A stretch of DNA of 38,145 nucleotides from the NCBI GenBank assembly GCA_003224055.1, contig QHYE01000086.1, positions 1 through 38,145 of the forward strand. The letters are read 5' to 3'. The position numbers were made by a program, and so were the translations under genes. The stretch is from Acidobacteriota bacterium (GTDB lineage Bacteria > Acidobacteriota > Terriglobia > Acidiferrales > UBA7541). A model generated the notes under the pieces. That model did no database searches. It saw only the letters and a program-made list of their open reading frames with translations, and had not been told where the DNA came from. Shown piece after piece: positions 1 through 8,999 of this stretch; position 1 is the first letter of the stretch, and each line of letters begins with the position of its first letter.

Positions 1-1
1 G

Positions 2-562
2 CATGGCTGGGGAAAGAAAGTTGCGTGCCACGCGTACAACGGCATCGGTATGCAGCGCGCGCTGGATGGCGGATGCGATTCGATCGAACACGGACTGGAA
101 ATAACGGATGCGCAAATCGCGCAGATGAAACGGCAAGGAACGTGGTATTGCCCGACGCTCTCGCCGTACTACAACGACTGGGCGCCGGCGAATACTCCGG
201 AGGGAAAGCGTGACCGCGCAAGAGCGAAGTTGCACGAGACGTCGTTTCGAAAGGCGCTGCAGGCGCACTTGAAAATTGTTTATGGAACGGATATGGGAGG
301 GATCCCGTGGACCGAGCCGCTTGCGCAGGAATTTCGCCGCATGGTGACGCTGGGAATGGCGCCGATGGACGCGATTCAATCGGCCACGTCACGCGCGGCG
401 GAGATGCTGGAAATGAAGGGCGAGATCGGCGTGATCGCGCCCGGCGCTTATGCGGAAGTAATTGCCGTGGCAGGCGATCCGCTAAAGGATGTAGGAGAGC
501 TGGAACACGTGCGATTCGTGATGCAGAACGGAGTGGTGTTCAAGAACGAGATCGCGAAATAG
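2..562 (+). CDS. Amidohydrolase family protein, C-terminal part (5' end outside window)
   Basis: The reading frame is open from base 2, so the gene starts to the left of the window; the ATG at 50 is internal. The visible 186 codons match the C-terminal part of imidazolonepropionase-like amidohydrolases. There is a metal-site histidine region (VACHAYNG), then the CDSIEHG strand, the YGTDMGG strand carrying the conserved aspartate, a helix (MDAIQSATSRAAEMLEM), and a final beta-sandwich with GVIAPGAYAEVIAVAGDPL and a closing MQNGVVFK strand. These enzymes hydrolyse C-N bonds in cyclic amides, dipeptides or related compounds using one or two metal ions; the substrate cannot be told from this part. 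The gene converges on the DUF427 gene, with only 23 bases between the stops. Confidence 0.9.
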   Translation, partial: HGWGKKVACHAYNGIGMQRALDGGCDSIEHGLEITDAQIAQMKRQGTWYCPTLSPYYNDWAPANTPEGKRDRARAKLHETSFRKALQAHLKIVYGTDMGGIPWTEPLAQEFRRMVTLGMAPMDAIQSATSRAAEMLEMKGEIGVIAPGAYAEVIAVAGDPLKDVGELEHVRFVMQNGVVFKNEIAK

Positions 563-585
563 ACGCTTTCGAATGGCGAGAGCCC

Positions 586-870
586 TCAGGTCTCGACGCG
601 TACGCCTTTCCAGAATGCGACGCGATCCTTGATTTCCGCCACAGCGGGCTTGGGCGCAGGATAAAACCACGCCGCGTTTTCGTTTTTCATGCCGTCCACT
701 TCGACGTGGTAATAGTGAGCGGTCCCCTTCCAGGGGCAGATTGTCGTGTGCTTGCTCGGTTTCAGGAATTCTTTTTTGACCGCGTCCAGCGGGAAATACT
801 GATTGCCTTCGACAACGACCGTGGCGTTGCTCTCCGCGATGACTTTACCTCCCCAGGATGCCTTAACCAT
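586..870 (-). CDS. DUF427 domain-containing protein
   Basis: A 94-residue protein that is essentially one DUF427 domain. Landmarks are MVKASWGGKVIAES at the start, the CPWKGTAHYYHV core containing the family's conserved Cys-Pro-Trp-Lys-Gly, and the AWFYPAPKPAVAEIKDRVAFW segment near the end. DUF427 is a small beta-rich fold of unknown biochemical function, widespread in bacteria and fungi. The frame stays open upstream to 1071, but the family begins at the ATG at 870, which has a purine-rich stretch (AGAGAG) before it; the upstream extension has no family resemblance and would run into the leader of the divergent gene. It is divergent from the DUF6526 gene across about 150 bases, where the promoters of both genes presumably lie. 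Confidence 0.88.
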   Translation of the reverse strand: MVKASWGGKVIAESNATVVVEGNQYFPLDAVKKEFLKPSKHTTICPWKGTAHYYHVEVDGMKNENAAWFYPAPKPAVAEIKDRVAFWKGVRVET

Positions 871-1020
871 TTTGTGGCTCTCTGCAACCAATGCAAATCG
901 AAGTATCAGGATACTGTCGAATAGACCGAATTGTCCAAGAAGCCGGTGGATCCATTTTCTGAAATCGAAGGGAGGACACGCGCGATTTGCTACAATCAGG
1001 CGCGAAATGGAGGAAAAGCA

Positions 1021-1455
1021 ATGGCTGAGCAGAACTTCGAAAATCACGGCAAGTTTGTACCGGCGTTCCACTTTTTTGTCATGCCTGTGGCCGCGATCAA
1101 TTTCGGCTGGGAAATCTACCGCTGGAAGGCGGGCGAATTCACGCTGGCCGGATTCGAGTCCATGCTGCTTGCCGCCGCGCTGCTGATTGGTTTTCTCTAC
1201 GCGCGGCTCTTCGCGTTACGAGTGCAGGACCGCATCATACGCCTGGAGGAGCGGGTGCGTTGCCAGCGGCTGCTGCCCGCGGATCTTCAGCCACGGATCG
1301 CAGAATTCACGGCGGGACAATTGGTCGCCCTGCGATTTGCAAGCGACGCGGAGCTGCCGGCGCTCGCGCGCAAAGTGCTCGATGAGAAGCTTACAGAGCG
1401 CAACGCAATCAAGAAGTTGGCAAAGAATTGGAAGCCGGATTACCTGCGCGCTTAG
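1021..1455 (+). CDS. Small membrane protein, DUF6526-like
   Basis: A 144-residue protein with two hydrophobic segments, about residues 18-32 (FFVMPVAAINFGWEIY region) and 45-62 (MLLAAALLIGFLYARLFAL). A soluble tail of about 80 charged residues follows, containing RVQDRIIRLEERVR and LPALARKVLDEKLTERNAIKKLAKNWKPD. This matches the small membrane proteins grouped as DUF6526, common in acidobacteria; function is unknown. The ATG at 1021 was chosen because GGAGG lies eight bases upstream (1009-1013); the longer frame from 931 has no such site. The gene converges on the SDR gene, with 13 bases between the stops. Confidence 0.82.
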   Translation: MAEQNFENHGKFVPAFHFFVMPVAAINFGWEIYRWKAGEFTLAGFESMLLAAALLIGFLYARLFALRVQDRIIRLEERVRCQRLLPADLQPRIAEFTAGQLVALRFASDAELPALARKVLDEKLTERNAIKKLAKNWKPDYLRA

Positions 1456-1468
1456 TCGCGAACTCTCC

Positions 1469-2263
1469 TTAGAAAATACTGCGAATCACCCCGCCTTCGG
1501 CGCGCACGGCTGACCCATTGATCGCAGCCGCTTCTGTGCTGGCGACGAAAGCAGCTACGGCAGCAACTTCCTCCGGTGTTTCGAAGCGTTTGAGGAGCGA
1601 GCTGGGCCGTGCGCTTTCAAAAAAGCGTTTCTCAAATTCATCTTTCGTGATTCCCTGCTGTTTCGCCATGTCGTCAATAAAGTTGACGGCACCTTCCGAG
1701 GCCGTGGGCCCGGCAAGAATGGAATTGAACGTGACGCCGCAGTTGGGAAAGGATTCGGCAAGCCCCCGAGCGACCGCGACCTGAGCGGTTTTGGTCATGC
1801 CATAGTGAATCATTTCGGCGGGAATCTGCTGCGCGGATTCGCTGGAAATGAAAATGACGCGGCCCCAGCTCCGTTCCAGCATGCCCGGCAGATAGTGGCG
1901 CGTAAGCCGAACGCCGCTGAGAACGTTGACTTCAAACAGGCGCTTCCAATCGTCATCGGGAATGTGGAAAAAGGTCTTGGCCTCGAAGATGCCGAGATTA
2001 TTGACGAGGATATCGACGCGGGGAATTTGGCCCGCAATCGCCTCCAGGCCGCCGGCTACGCCGAGATCCGCGGCAACCCCATGGAACTCCGCGTCCTTCA
2101 CGCGCTTGCGAAGCTGATCGAGAGCAGCATCCACGCGAGCCTTGGTACGGCCATTGATGATGACCTTCGCGCCTTCAGCAGCCAGCGCGGCGGCAATGGC
2201 AAGGCCGATGCCCGCCGTTGAGCCGGAAACAAGTGCAGTTTTGCTTTTTAGACCAAGATTCAT
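1469..2263 (-). CDS. SDR family NAD(P)-dependent oxidoreductase
   Basis: A 264-residue classical short-chain dehydrogenase/reductase of normal family length. The cofactor loop is SGSTAGIG at residues 13-20. The VDILVNNLG strand carries the conserved asparagine pair. Ser141 in FISSESA and the Y-x-x-x-K motif at Tyr154/Lys158 (YGMTK) give the usual catalytic spacing of 13 between Ser and Tyr. An arginine after the second strand (INGRTKAR) suggests NADP rather than NAD, though this is only an inference. The substrate is unknown. The next gene upstream on the same strand is the aldo/keto reductase, with a 90-base gap before this start; the two could form a small carbonyl-reduction operon. Confidence 0.92.
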   Translation of the reverse strand: MNLGLKSKTALVSGSTAGIGLAIAAALAAEGAKVIINGRTKARVDAALDQLRKRVKDAEFHGVAADLGVAGGLEAIAGQIPRVDILVNNLGIFEAKTFFHIPDDDWKRLFEVNVLSGVRLTRHYLPGMLERSWGRVIFISSESAQQIPAEMIHYGMTKTAQVAVARGLAESFPNCGVTFNSILAGPTASEGAVNFIDDMAKQQGITKDEFEKRFFESARPSSLLKRFETPEEVAAVAAFVASTEAAAINGSAVRAEGGVIRSIF

Positions 2264-2353
2264 TTTTTGTCCGCCTTCCCCGGAGAGGGGAGCAGCTACA
2301 CTTCGGTCGGCCCAAGGGCAGTTAGTTTCCCAAATCCAAAACAGATGAAAAAT

Positions 2354-3325
2354 TTAGCGTGCCGTTGCGAGGGCCGCTGCGCCTTCAATTTCCGCAATTT
2401 CTTCCTCGGTGAGTTTTAAGTCGCCGGCGCGCATGACGCCCTCGGCTTGCTTCGCGTTGCGCGCCCCCACGATGGCGCCGGTTACCACGGGATGGCGAAG
2501 AGTCCAGGCGATGGCGACTTCGCCGGGCATACGGCCGTGGCGCGCTCCAACCTGCCGAAGACGCTCGACTAGCGCGAGATTCTTGGAAAGACGCGGCTCG
2601 CGAAATTCGGGATTGCGGCTGCGGAAATCATCGGCCGGCAACGCCGCCGCGCGCTCGCGAGTGATAGCGCCGGTGAGTAACCCCGAAGCCATGGGCGCGT
2701 AGACGATCACGCTGATTCCCCGCTGCTCGGAGTGAGGGAGAATCTCTTTCTCGATGCTGCGGCGAATCATGGAATAGGGCGGCTGAAGAGAAGTAATCGG
2801 CGCGATTTTCTCGGCGCGCTTCATCTGCTCCACGTTGAAATTGGAGACGCCGATCCAACGGACTTTCCCTCCCTTCTGCAAAGCAACGAGAGTTTGCCAG
2901 GCTTCCTCGAGACCCGGGCCATTGTCGGCAGGCGGCCAGTGAATCTGGTAGAGATCGATTGTTTCAGCCTGCAGCCGGCGAAGGCTGGCTTCGCATTCGC
3001 GGCGAATGGAAGCGGCGCTGAAGACTTGGTTGATTTTTCCTTCTTCATCCCATGCCAAAACACATTTCGTGAAGACATATGGGCGCGGCCCGCTCCACTC
3101 CTTCAGTGCGCGAGCAACGATCTCCTCGGAATGCCCGAGCCCATAAACAGCGGCGGTGTCGATCCAATTCACTCCCAGTTCGAGTGCGCGATGAATCGCA
3201 GCGATGGAGTCGGCGTCATCCTGGGGTCCCCAGGCAAACTCCCAGCCGGAACCGCCAATGGCCCATGCCCCAAACCCCACGGGCGTGATCTTGATGTCCG
3301 AGTTTCCGAGTGTCCGAGTTTCCAT
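2354..3325 (-). CDS. Aldo/keto reductase
   Basis: A 323-residue NADPH-dependent aldo/keto reductase of the AKR11/AKR13-like bacterial type. It opens with METRTLGNSDIKITPVGFG. The catalytic tetrad can be read as Asp in NWIDTAAVYG, Tyr in the same motif, Lys in YVFTKC, and His in IDLYQIHWPP. The IGVSNF strand and the C-terminal cofactor-binding segment GAIVGARNAKQ are also present. The ATG at 3325 has AAAGGA seven bases upstream. A second ATG at 3376 is in frame with GGAG about ten bases upstream and adds 17 residues (MMAHANLALVPP...) not typical of the family, so the start could lie at either. Substrate unknown. Confidence 0.9.
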   Translation of the reverse strand: METRTLGNSDIKITPVGFGAWAIGGSGWEFAWGPQDDADSIAAIHRALELGVNWIDTAAVYGLGHSEEIVARALKEWSGPRPYVFTKCVLAWDEEGKINQVFSAASIRRECEASLRRLQAETIDLYQIHWPPADNGPGLEEAWQTLVALQKGGKVRWIGVSNFNVEQMKRAEKIAPITSLQPPYSMIRRSIEKEILPHSEQRGISVIVYAPMASGLLTGAITRERAAALPADDFRSRNPEFREPRLSKNLALVERLRQVGARHGRMPGEVAIAWTLRHPVVTGAIVGARNAKQAEGVMRAGDLKLTEEEIAEIEGAAALATAR

Positions 3326-3457
3326 TCGAATCCTTTCCACGGGCGGCACAAGCGCCAGATTTGCGTGCGCCATCATATTAATTCTTCTCCACTGGCATTG
3401 GATGAACCGCGTAAGAAAAAAGTTAGAGGAATCTCGAAAGATAAAAGGAGAAAGTCC

Positions 3458-6400
3458 TCAGTTCACTGTGATTGCAGCATCGAGCGAAACGGATTCGCCA
3501 TCAGGATTCGTGATGGTGAGCTGCAGGGAACCTGCAGCAAGGCTTGGAGTGACGACGGTGAGCGTGTTCATGTCCTTGAAGGATATGGTGGCGGCCTTCC
3601 CGTTGATGGAGACGGTGGTGGCGCTCTGAAAGCCGCTGCCGCGAATGGTTAATGTTGTCCCGCCGGACGCGGAAGCAGTAGCGGGCGAAATTGTGCCGAT
3701 GCCAAGCGGAACGCCAGCCAATTGAATAACGGTCAACGCAGCGTGTTGCGCGCTGCCGTCGGATGAAGTGATGGCAAAAAGACGCTGGCCATTCTCGTCG
3801 GTCGCCAGAAAGCTGCCGTGCAGTCCATCGACGTCGGTCATCAACTGCTGGGGGAGAACAATTCGCAGCCGCAGCGCGCCGGAATGTGCGTCCAGAATGT
3901 CCACCCCGCCTTTCACTCCTGCGCTTCCGGGAGCGCCCGTGAGAAATGGCTGGTAAAGGAGGGCCCCTGAAGGATGCAACGTAAGACCAGGCACGAACAC
4001 TCGTCCGGGAATTTGCGTGAGCTCTGCGGAAGCTGGGACGGCGGCAAGCGAGAGATCCGAGGAACGGATTTCGGTTCCACCGTTTGCTTGCAGGGCGAAC
4101 GTCGTTCCGTCACTTGCGGCGTTGAGATCAAAAGCGGAGACATTCGCAGCCGAAGTTACAAATTGATTTGGAAAACTTGCATCCCACACAGCGAGGGGTC
4201 CGCCCGGAGCCGAACCAAACGAAACAAAAACATGATCGCCGGTAGCATCGCCCCGCACGAGAGGCGCTCCGGTGAGGCTGGTGACCTCCGGCTGAGGAGC
4301 CGGCTGAATCGTTGGCGGGCTTGCTGCCAGATTCAACTGAGCGAGGCATGTGGAGCACGCGCCGCCGGAGCCACCCTCGCCGCTCAGGCCGACGAAAACT
4401 GTTTGCGCGCTCGTGGCGGCAACGCGTGCGGGACCGGAGTTGGTGAAGCCGGGAACGCCGCCGACGGGCACAGTCGTGCCGGTTCCGTTCACGGGATCGA
4501 TGAGATAGACACTTTGCGCGCCGAAATCAGCAACGATCAGTTGGCTGCCATCCGGCGTCAAAGCCAGGCCGCGCAGACCCGCGTTTGGCGGAGGGCCGCC
4601 GGGCGGAGCGAATTGCAGGGCAAAGGAGTTCGATTGCAGGTCGAAAGCATCGACGTGATCAATGTTGGTGAGATAGATTCGCTGGCGCCTTTGATCGTAG
4701 AGGACAAACCGGAAAAATCCTGGTTTCGAATAGGATTGAACACTCTGCAGATATTGGAACGATTTCGCGGAGGTTGTGGACCCGGCGGGGCTCGTGACGA
4801 CCACGTCCGCTTTGCCCGGAGACCCGGCGGGCGATTGAATCGTGGCGCGCTCCAGCGGAAATGGATAGCTGGCGTCGAGTCCGAGAGATGGCGCGATGTC
4901 GGTGACGCTCTCAATTTTTGTAACCGTTGCGTTTGCCGCCCCAATCTTCACAGTGATTTTTGTGGCATCGCTGCCGAATCCGTAGCCATAGATTTGCACC
5001 GAATCACCGCCACCGGTCGCGCCTGCGTTCGGGAGGATCTGCAAGATTTGCGGGCCATAGCTGAAGGCGTCGGGCGCGAGCACCAGCCAGCCGTCGTCGA
5101 AAAAGGCAGTTACATTGACGGGTCCTTTGGAAACGCTGGCAGGAGAGTTCGCCTGGATTTGTGTCGGCCCTGGTACAGATAGATTCGAGGCGAGTTGAGT
5201 GCCAAGTTTCATCCGGAGGGAGGAAGAAAAGTTCAGACCGGTGAGCGTAATCGCCGTGCCTCCGGAATTGGGGCCCTCCGCAGGTTGTAGGCTCGGCGCG
5301 GCAGCAAGAATTGGGCCTGGCGAAGAGAGCGTCATCGGCATGGCGGCATCGACGAAGCTGACGCCGCGATTCGAAAGCCCAAAGACGAGCTGCGTTTCGT
5401 CAGCGTCCTCGATTTCTGAAGATACGCCCTGAACCAATGCGTCAGAGACACGGCCAACCGGTTGTGCTGTGCGGCCATCGAGAACCGATACAATAGACCC
5501 GCTCGAAGAAGTCTCGCTGATGTAAAGATATTTGCCGTCCCGCGAAAACGTAACACCATGGACGTTTAAAGGAGAATAAAGACCAACCTGATTCAAAGCT
5601 GCGTCGTGAATTAGAAACTGAGTGCTTCCGTTTGACGCGAAGGTGACGGCAAATCGAGTGCCGTCCTGATTCGCAGAGGCCTTTTGAATCAGACCCACGC
5701 CTAGCGTTAGCGGACCGGCGACAACGTTGCCCACTGCATCGAAGACCACCAATTCACCGCTGGAGTCGTTCGCGGCCGCTAGAACTTTCGAATGATCCCC
5801 GGAGCGTGCAAGTACGCCGGCGCCTTGCTGAAATATGACGGGGGCATTGGACGTCAGATTCGTCAATGAATTCGCAACCGGATCCCAAAGCGCCAACAGG
5901 GCTTGGGAAGAGATCAGCTGGCGGAGACGAACCACAAATTTGCCATTCGAAAGAGCGAGTACCTCCACGGGGCGACTGAAGATTGCCCCGGGCAGAGAGC
6001 TAAATCCGGCGGGCAAGTAGCGCGCCTTGAGATGCAGCGTGCCGGCATCGATGGCAACGATTTCCTGCAACGACGTACCAATCCAGACTGTGGCGCCATC
6101 GGGGGAGAGATCTGCGCTACTGGCGCCGGCAATGGAAATTTGGGCAACGCGGGATTGGTCAAATGTGGAAAAGACCTCGACGCGATTCATGGCGCGGTTC
6201 GCGACGAACAAATGTTTGTTCACCGTATCGTAAGCCATATGCCGGTGACGCGGCTCGCCGAAGGGATCATCGGCCGCTGAAGTCGAGTCCGTCCTGGCAT
6301 AGGCCATGCGCGAGAGTGTAGAACCCGCAGCGGTTTGGATCGTGAGAGCCAGATTCGTGCCATGCGACAATCCTCCACTGGTCCCCTGCGCGAAAACCGT

Positions 6401-6748
6401 GAAATTCCCCGTCGCTGCATTGGCTGCCGCGCCGATCAGGATTGGGACGGTCGCTCCTGCCGCCACTGCGAATGGGCTTGCGGGATTCGAAGTCACCCCG
6501 GCGGGAAACGCGCTAAGCGTGATCTGAACGGTACCGGTAAAGCCATTCAAACCGTTCACCGTTATGTTGATCGCCGGGCTCGTAGCGCCCTGCAAGATGG
6601 ACACCGAAGTTGTGGAAAAGCCGAGTGAGAAGTCAGCAGCGGGGGGAGGCGGGGGTTGGCTGAAGGACGCAGAGCCACCTCCGCAACCGGCACACCCCAC
6701 CGTGAGAAAAAGAACGACCATCGGGACGCCGTGACGTAACCGTCCCAT
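3458..6748 (-). CDS. Large IPT/TIG and beta-propeller surface lipoprotein
   Basis: A 1,096-residue exported protein. The N-terminus is a short signal peptide ending in TVGCAGCGGGS, a plausible lipobox cysteine, so it is probably lipid-anchored. After a proline spacer comes an Ig-like domain (about residues 37-135), then a first beta-propeller-like region (about 145-480) with strands such as HLFVANRAMNRVEVF and SADLSPDGATVWIG. Two IPT/TIG domains follow (about 480-665; LQPAEGPNSGGTAITLTG is typical), then a second propeller-like region (about 670-1010; LRGLALTPDGSQLIVADFG), and a final IPT domain (about 1015-1096; SPATASASGGTTLTIRGSGF). No catalytic motif was seen. The architecture suggests binding or adhesion at the cell surface; that role is inference. 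It lies between bactofilin and the aldo/keto reductase. Confidence 0.85.
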   Translation of the reverse strand: MGRLRHGVPMVVLFLTVGCAGCGGGSASFSQPPPPPAADFSLGFSTTSVSILQGATSPAINITVNGLNGFTGTVQITLSAFPAGVTSNPASPFAVAAGATVPILIGAAANAATGNFTVFAQGTSGGLSHGTNLALTIQTAAGSTLSRMAYARTDSTSAADDPFGEPRHRHMAYDTVNKHLFVANRAMNRVEVFSTFDQSRVAQISIAGASSADLSPDGATVWIGTSLQEIVAIDAGTLHLKARYLPAGFSSLPGAIFSRPVEVLALSNGKFVVRLRQLISSQALLALWDPVANSLTNLTSNAPVIFQQGAGVLARSGDHSKVLAAANDSSGELVVFDAVGNVVAGPLTLGVGLIQKASANQDGTRFAVTFASNGSTQFLIHDAALNQVGLYSPLNVHGVTFSRDGKYLYISETSSSGSIVSVLDGRTAQPVGRVSDALVQGVSSEIEDADETQLVFGLSNRGVSFVDAAMPMTLSSPGPILAAAPSLQPAEGPNSGGTAITLTGLNFSSSLRMKLGTQLASNLSVPGPTQIQANSPASVSKGPVNVTAFFDDGWLVLAPDAFSYGPQILQILPNAGATGGGDSVQIYGYGFGSDATKITVKIGAANATVTKIESVTDIAPSLGLDASYPFPLERATIQSPAGSPGKADVVVTSPAGSTTSAKSFQYLQSVQSYSKPGFFRFVLYDQRRQRIYLTNIDHVDAFDLQSNSFALQFAPPGGPPPNAGLRGLALTPDGSQLIVADFGAQSVYLIDPVNGTGTTVPVGGVPGFTNSGPARVAATSAQTVFVGLSGEGGSGGACSTCLAQLNLAASPPTIQPAPQPEVTSLTGAPLVRGDATGDHVFVSFGSAPGGPLAVWDASFPNQFVTSAANVSAFDLNAASDGTTFALQANGGTEIRSSDLSLAAVPASAELTQIPGRVFVPGLTLHPSGALLYQPFLTGAPGSAGVKGGVDILDAHSGALRLRIVLPQQLMTDVDGLHGSFLATDENGQRLFAITSSDGSAQHAALTVIQLAGVPLGIGTISPATASASGGTTLTIRGSGFQSATTVSINGKAATISFKDMNTLTVVTPSLAAGSLQLTITNPDGESVSLDAAITVN

Positions 6749-6903
6749 CGAACGACCCCACTGACTTTCCGAGCGAGGATGCCGGCATCAAACGGCTAGG
6801 AAAGTACTAGTGCACCCAGCGCCTAGGATGGATCCCCGGGCCCACGATACTCTCCATCTCATATTTATCATGTTGGTAAATATTGGATATCTATTCGTTA
6901 CGT

Positions 6904-6945
6904 GCAAAAAGAAAAGCGCCCCCCGACGTGGTCGGAGAGCGCTTT
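6904..6945 (-). terminator. Rho-independent terminator after bactofilin
   Basis: On the minus strand a hairpin of 15 base pairs (two G-T wobbles) spans 6945-6913 with a three-base CAC loop. It is followed by a T-rich run, TTTTCTTTTT. It starts 28 bases after the bactofilin stop codon and would insulate that gene from the IPT lipoprotein gene downstream. Confidence 0.88.
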
Positions 6946-6972
6946 CAGGAGATTGCTTGGAATCGAGGAAAT

Positions 6973-7527
6973 TTAGATCGTCTTCGTCGTCGCTGTACCT
7001 GCGGTTGCCGAAGAACTCCGGGCAAACGCGTTCGAACTGGATTCCTTCTCCGAGCTCTTGTCGATTTCGATGGAGCCCTTAAAGTAGGCGCCGTCTTCGA
7101 TCATGATTCGTGCGGTGGTCAGGTCGCCGTTCACCGAACCGTCCTTCTTGATTTCAATACGGTCTTTTGCGCGAAGATTGCCCTTCACGTTGCCGTACAC
7201 CACCACCTCGCGGGCAATGATGTCGGCAGTTACTTTTGCAGTGGCCCCGACGGTCAGCTTCCGCTCATCGAGCTGGATCAGTCCTTCGACCGTGCCATCG
7301 ATCAGCAGATCTTCATTGCCGGAGATTTCGCCTTTCACGTGCAGGCTGGACCCGAGCCGCGCAGTCGAGCGGTCCGCGGTCGCACCCAAAGGACGCATGG
7401 CATCTGTACTCATTGCGGTTGTTCCCTCCCAAGTCGTCGAAGCGGGCTTCGACGACTGATTCGTTTGTAAATTTTTTTGCTCCGGCGGCCCGGCTTGCGG
7501 TCCATCCGGTTTCTTATTGCCCCACAT
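6973..7527 (-). CDS. Bactofilin (polymer-forming cytoskeletal protein)
   Basis: A 184-residue bactofilin. The core right-handed beta-helix spans about residues 57-156. It begins ARLGSSLHVKGEISGNEDLLIDGTVEG and continues with short repeating strands such as VTADIIAREVVVYGNVKGNL and IEIKKDGSVNGDLTTARIMIEDGAYFKG. The flanking tails are low-complexity, rich in Gln/Ser/Thr/Pro, as usual in the family. Bactofilins polymerise without nucleotide and act as scaffolds for envelope-shaping enzymes. The ATG at 7527 is preceded by GGGAGG at ideal spacing; the frame is open to 7614 but that part does not look like the family. It lies 218 bases downstream of the ATP-grasp gene, probably with its own promoter, and has its own terminator. 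Confidence 0.93.
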   Translation of the reverse strand: MWGNKKPDGPQAGPPEQKNLQTNQSSKPASTTWEGTTAMSTDAMRPLGATADRSTARLGSSLHVKGEISGNEDLLIDGTVEGLIQLDERKLTVGATAKVTADIIAREVVVYGNVKGNLRAKDRIEIKKDGSVNGDLTTARIMIEDGAYFKGSIEIDKSSEKESSSNAFARSSSATAGTATTKTI

Positions 7528-7745
7528 CGGTCCTCCCAAAGGGACAGCGCCCCACGTAGATTTCCGGCCGGGGTAATGCAAACTGTATTCCCCGGAAGGG
7601 CGCACAGCAAACAATGTGTGAAAGCGCTGTTCCAGACAGTTACTAGACTTTGGGACAGGACGTGGCAGGGCCGGGCAGGCTCAATCCATGCAAAGTCTGA
7701 AGGAATGCGGAGCAAATGTAAAGTGCGGAAAGCTTCGCCTTTTTC

Positions 7746-8951
7746 TTAGGACGTGGGCTTGTCCGGAACGGGCTGCGTGGCGAAAAACTCTTCATGGAAA
7801 CGGCGCGCGTAGGAATCCAGCAACTGCTGGATGCGCTCGTGACTGGGCGACTTCAGAACAAATCCTGCGTGGTGATACTTCGTGACGCGATAGACGATCT
7901 CCGGATCGGTATACGCAGAAGTGTCAGGATGCTCCTGGCGGGCGAGCGAAAGAATTACGCCGGCATAGTCGCGGCGGACGGGAGGAAGCTCGTAGGGCTG
8001 CTTCCCTGCTCCGACTTCGAGCCTCGCCCATTCGCGCCAGAGGTTGATGCCGCTCGCCGCCTCGATCACATCCGCAATGTACGCGCCGCCCACGCGCGCA
8101 GCGACTTCTATAAAGTAGAACTTGCCGTCCGCGCGCGACTTCAAGAATTCCGCGTGCGTCACGCCGCGCACGAACCCGAGACCCGCCAACAGGTTGCGAT
8201 TGATCTCCTGGAGCGCTTTGGTTTCTTCTGCATCGTCGGGAAGCGTGCCGGTGGTGAAAACACCTCCGTGATGAGAGGTATCCAGCGGCGGCGTACCGTA
8301 CGCGTGAGCGGCGGCAAAAACGACACCGCGTTCCGACGCGACGCTGTCCACGTGGTAGACCGCGCCCGGAACAAATTGCTCCAGCAAATAGAAAGACTGC
8401 TGATCGCCAAGCTGGTCCAGCCACGGCCACAATTCCTCCTGCGCATGAATCTTCTTCATTCCGATGCCGGACGCCTGCGAGCGCGGCTTGAGCAGCCACG
8501 GCCCCGGCACGCGGGTCATGAACTCGCGAAGATTGTCGTGGTTTAGAACGTGGATGAACTCGGGCACGAGCATGCCTGCTTCCTGCGCCCGCGCGCGCAT
8601 TGCCAATTTGTCGCGAAAATAACGCACGGTCGTGAGCCCCATGCCGGGAATTCGAAGGTGTTCACGCAGCGCGGAGACGTTTTCCATGTCAAATTCGTCC
8701 AGCGCGACGATACGGTCGATCTGCCGGGACCGCGCGATGTAGCTGACGGAGTAGATCAGGCCCTGCAGTGGAAGCCCCTCCGGCATGGTGAAGACATCAT
8801 CGAGGCATTCGAATGGCCACTCGGCATGGCGGAGTTTTTCGACCGTCAATAGCAGGACGTGGCAGCCGATGGCCTTGCAGGTGCGGATGAATTCCTGGCC
8901 CTTTTCGTAGGAACTGACGCAAAGGATGGTGAGCGGCCGGCCTTCCTGCAT
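7746..8951 (-). CDS. ATP-grasp domain-containing ligase
   Basis: A 401-residue ATP-grasp enzyme. The first 110 residues form a pre-ATP-grasp domain (LTILCVSSYEKGQEFIRTCK). The ATP-binding part includes the strand GPWLLKPRSQASGIGMKKI, with the lysine of the first ATP-grasp subdomain, and YLLEQFVPGAVYHVDSV. The metal-binding end is GKFYFIEVAARVGG, with a Glu and then an Arg where many relatives have Asn-x-Arg. Such enzymes join a carboxylate to an amine or thiol through an acyl phosphate; the substrate is not identifiable. An AGGGGG stretch precedes the ATG. The gene follows the esterase by 48 bases on the same strand, so it is probably the last gene of the pyruvate carboxylase-esterase transcript. 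Confidence 0.85.
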   Translation of the reverse strand: MQEGRPLTILCVSSYEKGQEFIRTCKAIGCHVLLLTVEKLRHAEWPFECLDDVFTMPEGLPLQGLIYSVSYIARSRQIDRIVALDEFDMENVSALREHLRIPGMGLTTVRYFRDKLAMRARAQEAGMLVPEFIHVLNHDNLREFMTRVPGPWLLKPRSQASGIGMKKIHAQEELWPWLDQLGDQQSFYLLEQFVPGAVYHVDSVASERGVVFAAAHAYGTPPLDTSHHGGVFTTGTLPDDAEETKALQEINRNLLAGLGFVRGVTHAEFLKSRADGKFYFIEVAARVGGAYIADVIEAASGINLWREWARLEVGAGKQPYELPPVRRDYAGVILSLARQEHPDTSAYTDPEIVYRVTKYHHAGFVLKSPSHERIQQLLDSYARRFHEEFFATQPVPDKPTS

Positions 8952-8999
8952 TCGACGCCCCCTGGAGAGTGTGTGACCAGAGCGCGGATTATACAGCGG